NCBI GenBank assembly: GCA_030340625.1
Contig: JAOPHQ010005730.1
Span: 88,224 to 152,223 of the forward strand
DNA from: Merluccius polli
Lineage: Eukaryota > Chordata > Actinopteri > Gadiformes > Merlucciidae
Direction: 5' to 3'
DNA: 64,000 nucleotides
The number at the start of each line of letters is the position of its first letter. Within the stretch, counting starts at the first letter, position 1. The notes beneath the pieces were generated by a model, which ran no database searches, was not told the origin of the DNA, and worked only from the letters and a program-made list of their open reading frames with translations. The position numbers and the translations under genes are program-made. Positions 1 to 9,740 of the stretch are shown here, in pieces.

Positions 1-130
1 TGAGAAGCTCTAAATCCCAGACCTCATAACGATACCACCTATGACAGGCAGCTCATTAACAACCCACCGTATAATGTTCACTAACATAACAGAACAGTGC
101 CACTTTTACATTATCCTTTTTCTTTTTTTT

Positions 131-406
131 CTAACATTCTTCAATCAGTCTTTTAGGTCTGTAAACCACCCTACCCTCAGGCTTCCTGGGGGTTTCTCTT
201 TTCTTATATGGTGTGTCCTTAGCAACCTGAGGGCAGAGTTCACCTGATCTCTCAGTACCTGTGTTGAGGTCCATCTCAACTGCCTCAGCCCCCTCTGCTG
301 TGCCCTCAGTCATGTCCCCTAGTCCTGTCTCGACGGATGACTTGCCTGGCACGCCCAAGAGGTGTCGCCTGTTCCGTCGCAAGACACTCCCCTGTTCTGT
401 CTCCAC
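131..406 (-). pseudogene. gypsy pol C-terminal tail
   Basis: This 91-codon stretch ends in a basic RKPEGRVVYRPKRL segment like the R-SGRVxxxPxRL tail common at gypsy pol C-termini. The purine run (complement of 114-130) that follows would fit the polypurine tract. I assign it by position and tail motif only. Confidence 0.55.
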
Positions 407-833
407 GACCTAGGAGATGTTTCCCTCAGTACTTTAGCCATTGGTCCCCACTCACTCCCTCTTCTCACTCTGACAATATCATTCTCTGCCAGTGGTGGCA
501 GCGGTCTGGCAGACTTGTCATAGTTACTTCTCTATCTTATCCCGTATTTCTCCTTCCTATCCTCAGCTTTGTTGTCTCCTCTCACTAGATGTTCTGTTGA
601 TAGAAGGTGAGTACGCAGTTTCCTTTTCATCAGTAGTTCTGCTGAGGACCTCCCACACTCTAGCGGTGCTGCTCTGTAGTTCAGAATGGCCAAGTAAGGA
701 TCCTCCTTGCTTTCAGTAGCCTTTTCAGCAGTCTTTTCACTATTTGTACTCCCTTCTCTGCTCGACCGTTGGACTGTGGGTAGTGAGGGCTCGACTTCAC
801 ATGTGTGAATCCATATTTCCTGGAAAACAAACG

Positions 834-1034
834 CTATTCTTCACTGTCAAATTGTTTCCCATTGTCAGATATCACTATCTTGGGAATCCCATGTCTGGAG
901 AAGATTGATTTTGTATGTTTAACCACCTGCTTTGTCGTAAGGTCTGAAAGAAGAGCAAACTCTGGGTAGTTTGAATGGTAGTCTACCACAACTAGATAGT
1001 CTTTGCCACTTAGGTGGAATATGTCCATTCCCAC
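834..1034 (-). pseudogene. gypsy integrase catalytic core fragment
   Basis: It shows the rve-type core: GMDIFHLSGKDYLVVVDYHSN with the first catalytic Asp, then FSRHGIPKIVISDNGKQF with the second Asp in the SDNG motif. The third acidic residue lies beyond the break. It is in the same orientation as the rest of the element. Confidence 0.88.
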
Positions 1035-1121
1035 CTTACTCCATGGGCCCTCTGGCCTGCTATGTGTTAAGAGTGGTTATTTCCTCTGTTGATATCTGTC
1101 ACGCTGGCAGGTTTCACTGTA

Positions 1122-1619
1122 CTACATTCTCTGTACTACATTCTCTATGTCTCTAATCATATACGGCCAATACATTACTTCCCTGGCACGCCTCTTACAT
1201 TTCTCTATGCCCAAGTGCCCTTCATGTACCAGCTTCACCATCTCTCTTCTCATGGAGGATGGGATGATTACTTTAGTTCCTTTTAGCAGAACACCGTTCA
1301 CAACACACAGTTCTTCCTTGAAGTGTTGATATAGTTTGTTCAACCTCACCTGTCCTGGCATCTGTATCTTTGCCTTTACCTCTCGCAATATGTCATCCTT
1401 CTCAGTTTCTCTAACCATTTGTGCCCATCTTTCCTCTGAAACAGGCAGCTCAGCCCTCACTGCATTCACATGGACCTGCACATCCTGTTCACTGGAACTC
1501 ATTCCCGTTTTGCTCAGACTTGCCCTTGACAGTGCATTGGCCACGATCATGTGTTTACTCGGTGGGAACTCCAAGGTTAGGTCATACTTTTGAAGTTGTA
1601 AGAGTAGTCTCTGGAGCAT
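1122..1619 (-). pseudogene. gypsy RNase H end and integrase H2C2 zinc-finger fragment
   Basis: The 165-codon open frame starts in the RNase H C-terminus (KHMIVANALSRA, matching the conserved N-x-x-ADALSR block). It runs to the integrase N-terminal zinc-binding region (HEGHLGIEKCKRRAREVMYWP, about 1150-1210). The expected final zinc-ligand cysteines are not readable in this frame, a further sign of decay. Confidence 0.85.
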
Positions 1620-2262
1620 CGCTGAGGTTCTTCTTTACTATGGCTAAAAGTGGTTTATGGTCCGTCTCTAGCACTGTCAGCCTCCCATAGATGTACTGAT
1701 GAAATTTCTCGCACCCAAATACAGCACCCAGGGTCTCCTTCTCTATTGCATAATAAGTATTGTATAAGTAAGTATACACAATAAGACATTGTGCGAGAAG
1801 CATATGCCACAGGAAACCAATCACCATCATGTTGCTGTAGTAATACAGCTCCTAGTCCATTCTTCGATGCATCCGTGGACATCTTCACTGGTTTGCTGGG
1901 GTCATAAAACTTGAGTACTGGCTCTTTTACAAGGCTACTTTTCAGACATTTCTGTCTATGCACATGTTCATGTGACCACTGCCATTCTGTCTTTCCTTCC
2001 AACAGACTTCTGAGTGCCTTAGTGTTTGCTGACAAGTTTGGAATAAACCTGTCCATATAGTTGACTAAGCCTAATGCCCTCCGCAGTTCAGTTTTGTTTG
2101 TTGGTTGTGGCATCTCCTCCACTGCCCTTGTTTAGTCAGGGTTGGGCTGAACCCCCTTTCCTGACAACTTGTCACCCAGGTGTGTCAGCTCCCTCACTCC
2201 AAACTCACACTTCTTGTTCAGTTTGAGCCCTGGTTTCTGTGCCTTTTCCAATACTTCCCTCA
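1582..2262 (-). pseudogene. gypsy RT C-terminal (connection) and RNase H fragment
   Basis: Blocks characteristic of the gypsy RT tail are present (LRRALGLVNYMDRFIPNLS, then the RNase H start MSTDASKNGLGAVLLQQ with its first catalytic Asp). The frame breaks near 1780 where a short AT-rich stretch interrupts the sequence between ASRTM and YAIEKE; RNase H resumes in another frame with ETDHKPL. Upstream, at about 2262, RT N-terminal sequence (KLSGKHKI, about 2290-2330) joins directly to the C-terminal region, so the catalytic palm is gone. Confidence 0.85.
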
Positions 2263-2450
2263 GGCTGGCTGGGTGAATGACAATGCATTTTCTTTGAGCT
2301 GTATCTTGTGTTTACCTGACAGCTTCCCTATGCTTTCAAACACTTCTGGGAACTCTGTTGTGATCTCATTGTGTCCAGCCCCTTAACTTGGTGGCTAGCT
2401 GCACTGCTTCCCTGTCAATAACGTGCACTCTCTTTATCAGCCCCAACTTC

Positions 2451-2921
2451 TCACATGCTCGTAATCCCAGAATAGGCTGTCTTTCCTCCTTTACTATAGA
2501 AAACAGTGCATGGACAGTCTTCTCTCTGCGTTAATCTGCACGTAACTTTAGTGGGGATTGGCTCATCATTGTAGTCGTACAGATTCTGCTTCTTATGAGA
2601 GATTTTCGGTTTCATCCGTAGTTTAAGGAACTCTTTCCATTGCAGGATGTTTGCCTGGGCCCCTGTATCCATTTTCAGTGCCACGGTTGTGCCATTAACA
2701 TCCAGATGCGTAATCCATTCCTCATCACGGGTTTGATCCTTCACCTCTCCTATGTAGAAACGCTGATCCTCTTCTTCACTGGTATCCGACTCTCCACTGG
2801 CTACCTTGCTCCTCCACAACTTGCACTTTCCTTTTAGCATTGCAGCATCTGGCAAAATGATTGATGCCACCACATTTCCTGCATTGATTTCCCTGCCGCG
2901 GTCTCTTGTCGCAAAGCACAT
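2451..2921 (-). pseudogene. gypsy aspartic protease (retropepsin) fragment
   Basis: The frame contains the retropepsin active-site motif MDTGAQANI at about 2670, preceded by an acidic SDTSEEED linker and followed by the flap-side region of the fold. It lies between the gag zinc knuckle and the RT N-terminal remnant, as expected for gypsy pol. The catalytic Asp is intact but the surrounding pol is deleted and frameshifted. Confidence 0.85.
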
Positions 2922-3427
2922 GCCCCTTTTTCTGACCGTTTTCCTGCCCTTCTACTGCTTATAGCATCAACAGTTCCATCACCATCGCCCTCAAATGTCC
3001 CTAGCTGAATCTTTGCATTTTCTGAAACTTGGCAAATACTGACTGCCCTCTCTAGGCTCAAATCCATTTCTTTGAGGAGAATCATCCTCACCTTCTTATC
3101 TCGGACTCCAATCACAATTTGGTCTCGTATCATTGAGTCACGCAGTGTTCCAAAATTGCATGACTGGCTTTTGAGTCGGAGGTCCGTTACGTACTGTTCA
3201 ATAGACTCATTGTCTCCCTGTAGTCTATTACGAAAAACATACCTCTCATAAGTCTCATTCTTCCTTGGTGTGGAATATGCTTGGAATTTAGCGATCACAG
3301 CTTCATAGTTGTCTTCTTCATCCCACGTGAGGGTATTGAAAACATCCAATGCTGTCCGTCCTGCGATGGTTAGCAACAATGCTATCCTCCTCTTATCGGC
3401 GTGTTTGTCTTCACCAGTCGCCAACAA
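2834..3427 (-). pseudogene. gypsy gag fragment
   Basis: The 197-codon open stretch resembles Ty3/gypsy gag capsid: a hydrophobic AL...F/WDEED segment, then YERYVFRNRLQ and SIEQYVTDLR blocks typical of retrotransposon gag. The frame then slips by one base. A CX2CX4HX4C zinc knuckle (CRKC...H...C) is encoded in a neighbouring frame at about 2840-2890. It is part of a dead element and no host role is implied. Confidence 0.85.
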
Positions 3428-3547
3428 ATATAGTTCAAAAATTTGCTTAAAGACTTTCCAGTTTTCGGCTACATTGCATTGTCAGTTTCAACTCTACTGG
3501 CTGGCGAATGGCATCCATCTTTCAACTATTTATGTATTAGCAAAAGA

Positions 3548-3565
3548 ACCCCACTCCTGGTACCA
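3548..3565 (-). other. Retrotransposon primer binding site, tRNA-Leu type
   Basis: The plus strand reads accccactcctggtacca, which from memory equals the 3' end of vertebrate tRNA-Leu(UAA) including CCA. On the minus strand it begins TGG, lies about 120 bases upstream of the gag frame, and follows a CA that could end the 5' LTR. Its position and sequence are what a gypsy PBS should show. Confidence 0.7.
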
Positions 3566-3639
3566 TGTTTTGAAGCAACTTCACACACCAAGCTCAATCA
3601 CTCAAAAGCATCTTTACTCAGAGATTCCAGTTCCAGTAC

Positions 3640-3786
3640 TACAGTACTGCTTAAGTATTATAGTACAGCACTACTATAATACAGTACTCAAAAAGTACTA
3701 CAGTACCACTACAGTACCACTATAGTACTACTACAGTACCACTATAGTACTACTACAGTACTACAGTACCACTATAGTACTACTAG
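3640..3786. repeat. Degenerate TACTACAGTACCAC-type tandem repeat
   Basis: Runs of agtactac, agtaccac and tatagtac alternate for about 145 bases. The motif contains GTAC and is partly self-complementary. It lies where the retrotransposon 5' LTR should be, so it may have grown within or replaced LTR sequence. Confidence 0.8.
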
Positions 3787-3926
3787 TTCACGCCAACATC
3801 AGAATCAAAGGTGGAGCTTCAGTTTCCTCTCCTCTCACTGTCTCACCCTCTCACTGTCTCACCCTCTCACTCTCACCTTCCTCTCATTCCCTTTCTTAAT
3901 TTCTCTGTGTTTCATTGACTTGACCT

Positions 3927-4085
3927 CCTTAACCCCCAGCTCCTCTCCACCCAACACCTCCCTAACCCCCAGCTCCTCTCCACCCAACACCTCCCTAACC
4001 CCCAGCTCCTCTCCACTCAACACCTCCCTAGCCCCCAGCTCCTCTCCACCCAACACCTCCCTAACCCCCAGCTCCTCTCCAACAG
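3927..4085. repeat. 33-bp minisatellite, about five copies
   Basis: The unit (ctaacccccagctcctctcc followed by acccaacacct) repeats with period 33, an exact multiple of three, so both strands stay open through it. There is no start context or protein similarity, so I read it as non-coding. Confidence 0.9.
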
Positions 4086-4274
4086 TATCCCCTCCTCCTA
4101 CGGTCGTCGTTTTGTGTTTTGTATGTCGGCCTCCACTTAAATGTCTATTCTATTCTATTCTTTTCCATTCTATCCTATAGGTCTGTTCAATAGCCTATGG
4201 AAGCAAAGACTGCAATATGTTGCTATAGGGAGCATCCCATCGGTTAAACACAAGACATGAAACATTGGCCTATA

Positions 4275-4325
4275 CCAGGGCTATTCAACTACTTTCTTAG
4301 GAGGGCCAGAATATTGAAATAAAAA
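4275..4325. mobile_element. Possible hAT-type terminal sequence
   Basis: The string cagggctattcaactact, followed by aggagggccag, resembles the ends of fish hAT (Charlie-like) elements, which often start CAGGG-TATTCAACT. I could not find a matching opposite end in 4.3-5.1 kb. Confidence 0.3.
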
Positions 4326-5562
4326 AATGTGAACGTAAAAAACAACACTAAATACCCTTAATACTGCGCACAAAGAGAGGGTTTATTCACAATGTGTTTT
4401 TCTTACACAAAGAAGAGCAGTCAGTCCATACATTCCTACATAGACCTGTTACTCTTCATGTATTCGTGTTTCAAGAAATCACTTCACCTCAAAAGATACA
4501 TTCAAAACTGGTTTCATTAATGTGGCAGATCGAAGGACATTAAACCTTTTAACTTGAACCTGTAAAAATCTGCTACAAGTACTTATTATTCATTTCATTC
4601 ATATGTTTCAAATAAACAATCAAAATAAATCAATCAATCTAGCAACAAGTGATCATGTTATTAACATTCAACAGAAATGGTCAGATATATCCATACATCA
4701 AGCAACATGTGATCATGTTATTAACAGAATTCCAAGCACATCTTCTCTCAGATATTCTCCATCAAGGAACCGGCACAACTCTGCTGCATCGCTGCGGTCT
4801 GTTGACTCGTCGACAGCCAATCACCTCTGCTTGTTTTAACTTGTTGATCTTGTTGATGTTATCCAAAAGGTTATTTTTCAGACGTCATGATGTTCTTCTC
4901 CACCGCATCTCTGCTAACCACATCCTCCAGGACAGCTTACGTGCCGTCTTTCACTGTTTCACAATCTGTGAAGGGTTTGTGTTTTTTCTTTGTCCCAGAG
5001 TCCATGCACCACGCAGGGAGGCTGAACCACCTGACGTGTTCAGTTGAAGTGAGTGATACGTGATGCGGTGCTGCTCAGATCGGGTCCTCTTGGTACCTCG
5101 ATAGCCTCGTTGCAGATCAAACATGTGGGTTGTGGTCCCACGTTACTAAAACAGATATTTCACAGTCCACTCCTCATTGCATTGTCGATTTTCATTGTCT
5201 ACCTTTGGCTTTTTTTTTTTTTTACCTCTCGAAGCTCTCTCGAAAGAGTTGAAAGAGTCATAAGACCTGGGGCCTCATGTACGAAGGTTGCGTACGCCAA
5301 AAAAAAATGGCGTTCCACGCTCAGGTTCAGATGTATGAAACGTGAAATGACCGTGGAAATGTGCGGTGCCTCACGTCAACTTCATGGCTGGCGTACGCAC
5401 GTTTCTACAGCTATTGTTCCTTTGGCGACACTTAGAGGTGACGCTGGGAAACTGTTAATGTCAAAAACAATTAGTCATCAGAGTGATGTGCATGTCAGAG
5501 ACACACTTATGAACAATTAACACACCCACCGTGTTTGAAATTATACGGGTGGATATAAAAGC

Positions 5563-5745
5563 ATGCGCAATGTGATGAAGAAAATGGTATTACCGATGGC
5601 AGCGTTAGCGTTGTTAGAGGACCTTGCAAATGGTGCAATCCGACGTGAGCGAGTATTTAGGGAACGCGAGGATTTACTTGCAAACGATGACAATTGGCTC
5701 ATCAGCCGATTTCGAATGTGCGACAAAGTATGCGGGAGTTATTAG
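5563..5745 (+). pseudogene. Harbinger transposase N-terminal fragment
   Basis: The 60-residue frame carries ALLEDLANGAIRRERVFRER and DNWLISRFRM, which match the N-terminal region of PIF/Harbinger (HARBI1-like) transposases just before the helix-turn-helix. The frame ends shortly after; no DDE catalytic residues follow before the element's minus-strand gene. It is a truncated remnant. Confidence 0.75.
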
Positions 5746-5799
5746 CGTTACGGAATTTGCTCAAAAACAGCGCCACCTAGTGGTCTTCCAAGTGTGCGG

Positions 5800-6110
5800 C
5801 ATGAAAGTGACGCATAGAATATATTCCTCCGCTTCACCTCCACCTTCAGATCCAACCACTTCTTCTTCACCTGTGTGTGTGTGTGCTGCTCGGACCCCAC
5901 GGCATGTACCGCCTCACACACACGCTCCCACTCATTTCCTTCCTCTTCATATTGATCCCTGCTGACAGGACCAGAGAGAATCTCCCTCCGCGGCTCCACG
6001 TCATCACCACAATCTCCAACTCGGACTCTGTGAAATGTCTTTTCTTTCCTTTGTTCATGCTTGTGTTGCACCCATAGAATGCAAGCTGACTCAAGGGTTG
6101 GCATATTTTA
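5800..6110 (-). pseudogene. Harbinger Myb/SANT-like accessory gene, frameshifted
   Basis: Two overlapping minus-strand frames share one ancestral gene. One gives KKRHFTESELEIVV, the other gives DDVEPRREIL, NEWERVCEAVHAVGSEQ and VKKKWLDLKVEVKRR. These are signatures of the Myb/SANT DNA-binding partner of Harbinger transposase (NAIF1-like). The switch between frames near 6010 shows an indel. Confidence 0.75.
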
Positions 6111-6839
6111 GAAAAGATAATTCTGAAAGAATCAGTTAAACAAAAAGACAAGTGAGTCGGCCGGTCTTCAGTGCTTTACTGGTCCCGGTTAACTGCCAAC
6201 TGAAGAACGCAGCGCAGCCCACAGTTTATATAGCCGCGGGTGGTCTCGTGCCTTTAATAATAATAATAATAATAATAATGCTTAAAATTGAATGGGGGGT
6301 GTCTGTAAAAATGCCAAATAAAGTCCATACATATAAAATAACACATTTAAGTAAGTGGCAATAATATATAAATATCCTCTGTGCAACACTTGCTTGTTTT
6401 ATCTGATCGGATAGAGGTGAATCTCAGGTCCAGGGCCTATTTACATAGATTTGCATATTTAAATGGGGGCATGGACAGGGAGGAGTTTGCCACATCTGCA
6501 CGTGCGCTCAGTTCCACGTTGATCGGGATGTACAAAAGAAACGCGCTTGGATCCATGCGTACGCACACTTTGATACATCTGAATTTATTTGTGCGTACGA
6601 CAGTTTCTGGGTTTTGGCGTACGCCAAGTTTCAGTAGGAAATCCACACAAGTCTTTGTACATGAGGCCCCTGGTCCCCACCATTTCTAAAACCACGCCCA
6701 AACGCCCTTGTGCCTGGGGGAGGGACTTTTACTTCATTGATTTCCATACATGGCTTTACATGGTTCAACAAATTCCAGCCAATCAGATGAAAGAACTAAG
6801 TGACGCTCTTGGTCTCGTCGCTCAACAAAAAACTATATA

Positions 6840-7020
6840 TTGATATTTTGTATCTTTATATGATATATGTTATGTTGTAACTTTATATGATATATGTTGT
6901 ACCTTTATATGATATATGTTGTATCTTTATATGATATATGTTATATGATATATGTTGTATATTTATATGATGTGATACATATTCTATATATATCACGTAT
7001 CTTCTATATTTTTATATCAT
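6840..7020. repeat. ATATGATATATGTTGTA-type AT-rich repeat
   Basis: Imperfect copies of tttatatgatatatgttgta are repeated four to five times, followed by more irregular AT-rich DNA. Confidence 0.7.
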
Positions 7021-7053
7021 ATGGAAAATGATGTGATGTGTGGGTGTGTTACT

Positions 7054-7054
<1 letters not shown>

Positions 7055-7130
<76 letters not shown>

Positions 7131-7141
7131 TGTGTGTGTGT
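7055..7141. repeat. Compound (TG)n(AG)n(TG)n microsatellite
   Basis: A pure AG run of about 60 bases is flanked by short TG runs. Confidence 0.97.
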
Positions 7142-8069
7142 AAAATTATGGCATCTGATAAAAGCAGAAGAAAACTGTGTGGTGACAGTGATGGTTCAGA
7201 ATGAAAGCAGATGATTGGTCAGAATTAAACCATGTGAAGTGTTTTCCAGCTCATATAGCAGAGCTGAAGCATGAAAGCAGTGGAAGCTGTCCAGAGAGGA
7301 ACCATGGCCACCATCCATGAACTGGACTCTGGACTCACTGAGGAACATGTCTTTCCACACCAAGGTGACCAGGAAGAGAAGATCTGGTAAGACCCTTGTA
7401 GATGATTTAAAATACATCAACAATCAGTAATAAAATGAATTAATAATATGACACATGGTCATCAAAACATACATTTATGTCATCAGTCAATATTGCACAT
7501 CTGAGGACCAGCACTTTTTATGCCAAATCATTTATCTCATGTAAAAGTTGGATCAACATTTACAGATTAGTTTCATTTGAGCAAACTCAAAGCCAACTTG
7601 GTTTTGTCATGATCCTGCCATCATTAGCTCTTCATCTCATCATAACCATCCGAGTTTTGTCGTAATAACGACTTAATTTTTGCTTTATCCCGACCAAAGC
7701 AAGTAGTTTTTCTGGAGATCATGAATAATTTATCTGCAGCCTATAGGCTATTTTACGGACTGAGAGAAACAGCAGTCAAGGGTGTTGGTGAACGGAGGAT
7801 CCCTTGACCGCAGTGGTGACAACTGATTATTGATGAATGTATGAACTTGTTGACCAAACCAAGTTGGTTATGTCGAGATAACCAATTATTATCTCGTTAT
7901 CATGACAAAACGGGCACAAACATATCCTACCACCCACGGCAGCTCTCGGCTTTCTACTCTACTACTAAAATAAGTGAAATACAGCATTGCTATGTCAGAT
8001 GATGTCATGAGAGGTTCTTAGTTGTTTCTTATTTCTTTCTATCTTTTACTTGACCAGATCCATGCATAT

Positions 8070-8072
<3 letters not shown>

Positions 8073-8133
<61 letters not shown>
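8073..8133. repeat. (TG)n microsatellite
   Basis: About 30 uninterrupted TG units, about 380 bases upstream of the GPCR coding exon. Confidence 0.97.
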
Positions 8134-8134
<1 letters not shown>

Positions 8135-8168
8135 TCCTACCCCTGAACAGTTATAAAGCCATGCAGTC

Positions 8169-8238
8169 ATGGCTGTCACTCTGAGCTTCGGACTGCTGTG
8201 TATTCTACAAGCCACTCTCAACATCTCCCTGCGCCTCT
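8169..8238 (+). other. Candidate orphan signal-peptide exon
   Basis: An ATG opens 23 codons (MAVTLSFGLLCILQATLNIS then LRL) that read like a secretory signal peptide, ending at a consensus donor GTGAGT at 8239. No continuing exon with a matching fold was found downstream, so it may be a pseudo-exon or chance. Confidence 0.25.
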
Positions 8239-8280
8239 GTGAGTCTCAATCATACCATCACTAGAAGAATAGTAGTAATA

Positions 8281-8312
<32 letters not shown>

Positions 8313-8390
8313 AATAATAATAATAAGGATAATAATAAGGATAATAAGGATAATAATAAGGATCATAATAAGGATAATAATAATAATAAG
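8281..8390. repeat. (ATG)n then (AATAAGGAT)n repeat
   Basis: ATG triplets run into ATA triplets and then aataaggat units, ending about 120 bases before the coding exon of the NPY receptor. Confidence 0.9.
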
Positions 8391-8513
8391 TTCCAGTTCC
8401 TTGGAGCGCCCTCTTCAGGCATTATATAGAACAACATATCAATACAGTTGTTGTTGTTTTTGTTGTTGTCGTCGTCACTCCTAACTATCCGACCGGCCTG
8501 TCTTCCTAGACAA

Positions 8514-9740
8514 ATGACCGACTCGGGCCACCTACAGATGGCGACGGGGTCCGTCGGCCCGCTGCACGTGACGCACATCGACGCCCCCGGGTATAGCGCT
8601 GGGCCCTGCGACCACTGCTCCGCGACCGGCCCCCCGCTCGCCGAGGACGACGACCTCCAGCACCAGCACCACCAGTACCACAACCACCAGCACCAGCACC
8701 ACCACCTGTTGGAGCTGGCGGGGGGGGACAGCACCAGGCTGGTCGGGGTGCAGGTCGCCCTCATCCTGGCCTACAGCGCCATCATCCTGCTCGGGGTGGT
8801 GGGCAACGCTCTGGTCATCTACGTGGTGTTCCGCTTCAAGGCGCTGCGCACCGTCACCAACTTCTTCATCGCCAACCTGGCCGTGTCCGACCTGTTCATG
8901 AGCGCGCTGTGCCTGCCCTTCACCCTCGTGCACACGCTGTACGGCGAGTGGAAGTTCGGCCGCGCGCTGTGCTTCGCGCTGCCGTGCGCGCAGGCCGCCG
9001 CCGTGCACGTGTCCACCATCACGCTGAACGTCATCGCGCTGGACCGCCACCGCAGCGTCGTCTACCACCGCGAGACCAAGATGGCCAAGGGCACGTGCGC
9101 CGCGGTCATCGCCGCCACGTGGGCCGCCGGCGCCCTGCTCGCCAGCCCGCTCGCCGTCTTCCGCGAGTACGGCACGCTGGACCTGACGCCCGGCACCGCC
9201 ATCGAGGTGTGCGCCGAGGAGTGGCCCGGCGGCGGCGCGGACGCCACCGTCTACAGCGTGGCCATGCTGCTGGTGCAGTACGGCCTCCCGCTGGCGGTCA
9301 ACTCCGTCGCCTACGCGCGCATCTGGAGGACGCTGAGGAGGCACGCGAGTCCCGGGGGCCGCAGCGCCCGCCACCGGCGGCGGCGGAAGACCACGAAGAT
9401 GCTGGTGGCGGTGGTGGCGGCGTTCGCGGTGGCGTGGCTGCCGTTCCACGCCTTCCAGTTGGCCGTGGACATCGACAGCAGCGTGCTGGACATGCGGGAC
9501 TTCAAGCTGCTCTTCACCGTGTTCCACGTCGTGGCCATGTGCTCCACCTTCGTCAACCCCATCCTGTACGGGTGGATGAACAACAGATACCGCGACGCCT
9601 TCCGCGCCGTGTGCGGGAAGTGCGAGCTGCGCGTTCGCCGGGGGCCGCGGACCGCCGCCGCACGCGGGCCAACGCGGAGGGAGGGCGAGGGCCCCGCCGC
9701 CCTCGCCACGTGCGCCGATCTCAAAGCCACACACGTGTAA
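8514..9740 (+). CDS. Neuropeptide Y receptor, Y2 subfamily (Y2 / Y2-2 / Y7 type)
   Basis: A 408-residue rhodopsin-class GPCR expected in the plasma membrane, binding NPY/PYY peptides and coupling to Gi/o. Seven hydrophobic segments are clear. Landmarks: GN at 97-98 (TM1), NLAVSD with D126 (TM2), GEWKFG (ECL1), C153 and C233 (the TM3-ECL2 disulfide), DRH at 177-179 in place of DRY as in the Y2 family, WLPFHAFQLAVDID (TM6), NPILYGW (TM7), and C367/C370 as possible palmitoylation sites. The start follows a good acceptor (tcttcctag, ending 8509), so an intron in the 5' UTR is likely; the coding part is intronless, which argues against Y2-2 (reported with introns in zebrafish). My best guess is npy7r, but a tree is required. 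The N-terminus is His-rich (49-64) and has no N-glycosylation sequon. The exon is strikingly GC-rich against AT-rich flanks. Confidence 0.93.
   Translation: MTDSGHLQMATGSVGPLHVTHIDAPGYSAGPCDHCSATGPPLAEDDDLQHQHHQYHNHQHQHHHLLELAGGDSTRLVGVQVALILAYSAIILLGVVGNALVIYVVFRFKALRTVTNFFIANLAVSDLFMSALCLPFTLVHTLYGEWKFGRALCFALPCAQAAAVHVSTITLNVIALDRHRSVVYHRETKMAKGTCAAVIAATWAAGALLASPLAVFREYGTLDLTPGTAIEVCAEEWPGGGADATVYSVAMLLVQYGLPLAVNSVAYARIWRTLRRHASPGGRSARHRRRRKTTKMLVAVVAAFAVAWLPFHAFQLAVDIDSSVLDMRDFKLLFTVFHVVAMCSTFVNPILYGWMNNRYRDAFRAVCGKCELRVRRGPRTAAARGPTRREGEGPAALATCADLKATHV

Larger units (their letters stand above)
1..3565 (-). mobile_element. Decayed Ty3/gypsy LTR retrotransposon, internally deleted
   Basis: Read on the minus strand the order is primer binding site, gag, CCHC zinc knuckle, aspartic protease, RT fragment, RNase H, integrase zinc finger, integrase core and a basic C-terminal tail, which is the Ty3/gypsy gene order. 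The reading frame shifts several times, so the copy is dead. The reverse-transcriptase core is missing: RT N-terminal sequence joins RT C-terminal (connection) sequence near 2262, removing the palm and its YxDD motif. A purine-rich run on the minus strand (complement of 114-130) could be the polypurine tract, with the 3' LTR to its left cut by the window edge. I could not match LTR copies at the two ends, so the outer borders are uncertain. Confidence 0.9.
5270..6669. mobile_element. PIF/Harbinger DNA transposon relic (about 1.4 kb)
   Basis: The two ends are inverted copies of GGGCCTCATGTAC. Direct CTG triplets flank them (5267-5269 and 6670-6672), fitting the 3-bp target duplications of PIF/Harbinger. 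The interior holds remnants of both Harbinger genes: a transposase N-terminus on the plus strand and a Myb/SANT-like gene on the minus strand. The DDE domain is missing, so the copy cannot move alone. Beyond about 15 bases the TIRs diverge, though both carry several gcgtacgc motifs. Confidence 0.8.

Noticed and set aside
1..110. 3' LTR of the gypsy element
   Set aside because: No second copy is found near 3566-4300 to confirm it, and the window edge cuts it.
3640..3786. CRISPR-like array of agtac repeats
   Set aside because: Units are short, degenerate and contiguous without spacers, and the DNA is vertebrate.
7196..7423. 75-codon minus frame near 7.3 kb
   Set aside because: Possibly a dispersed-repeat fragment; no motif I can name and no start context.
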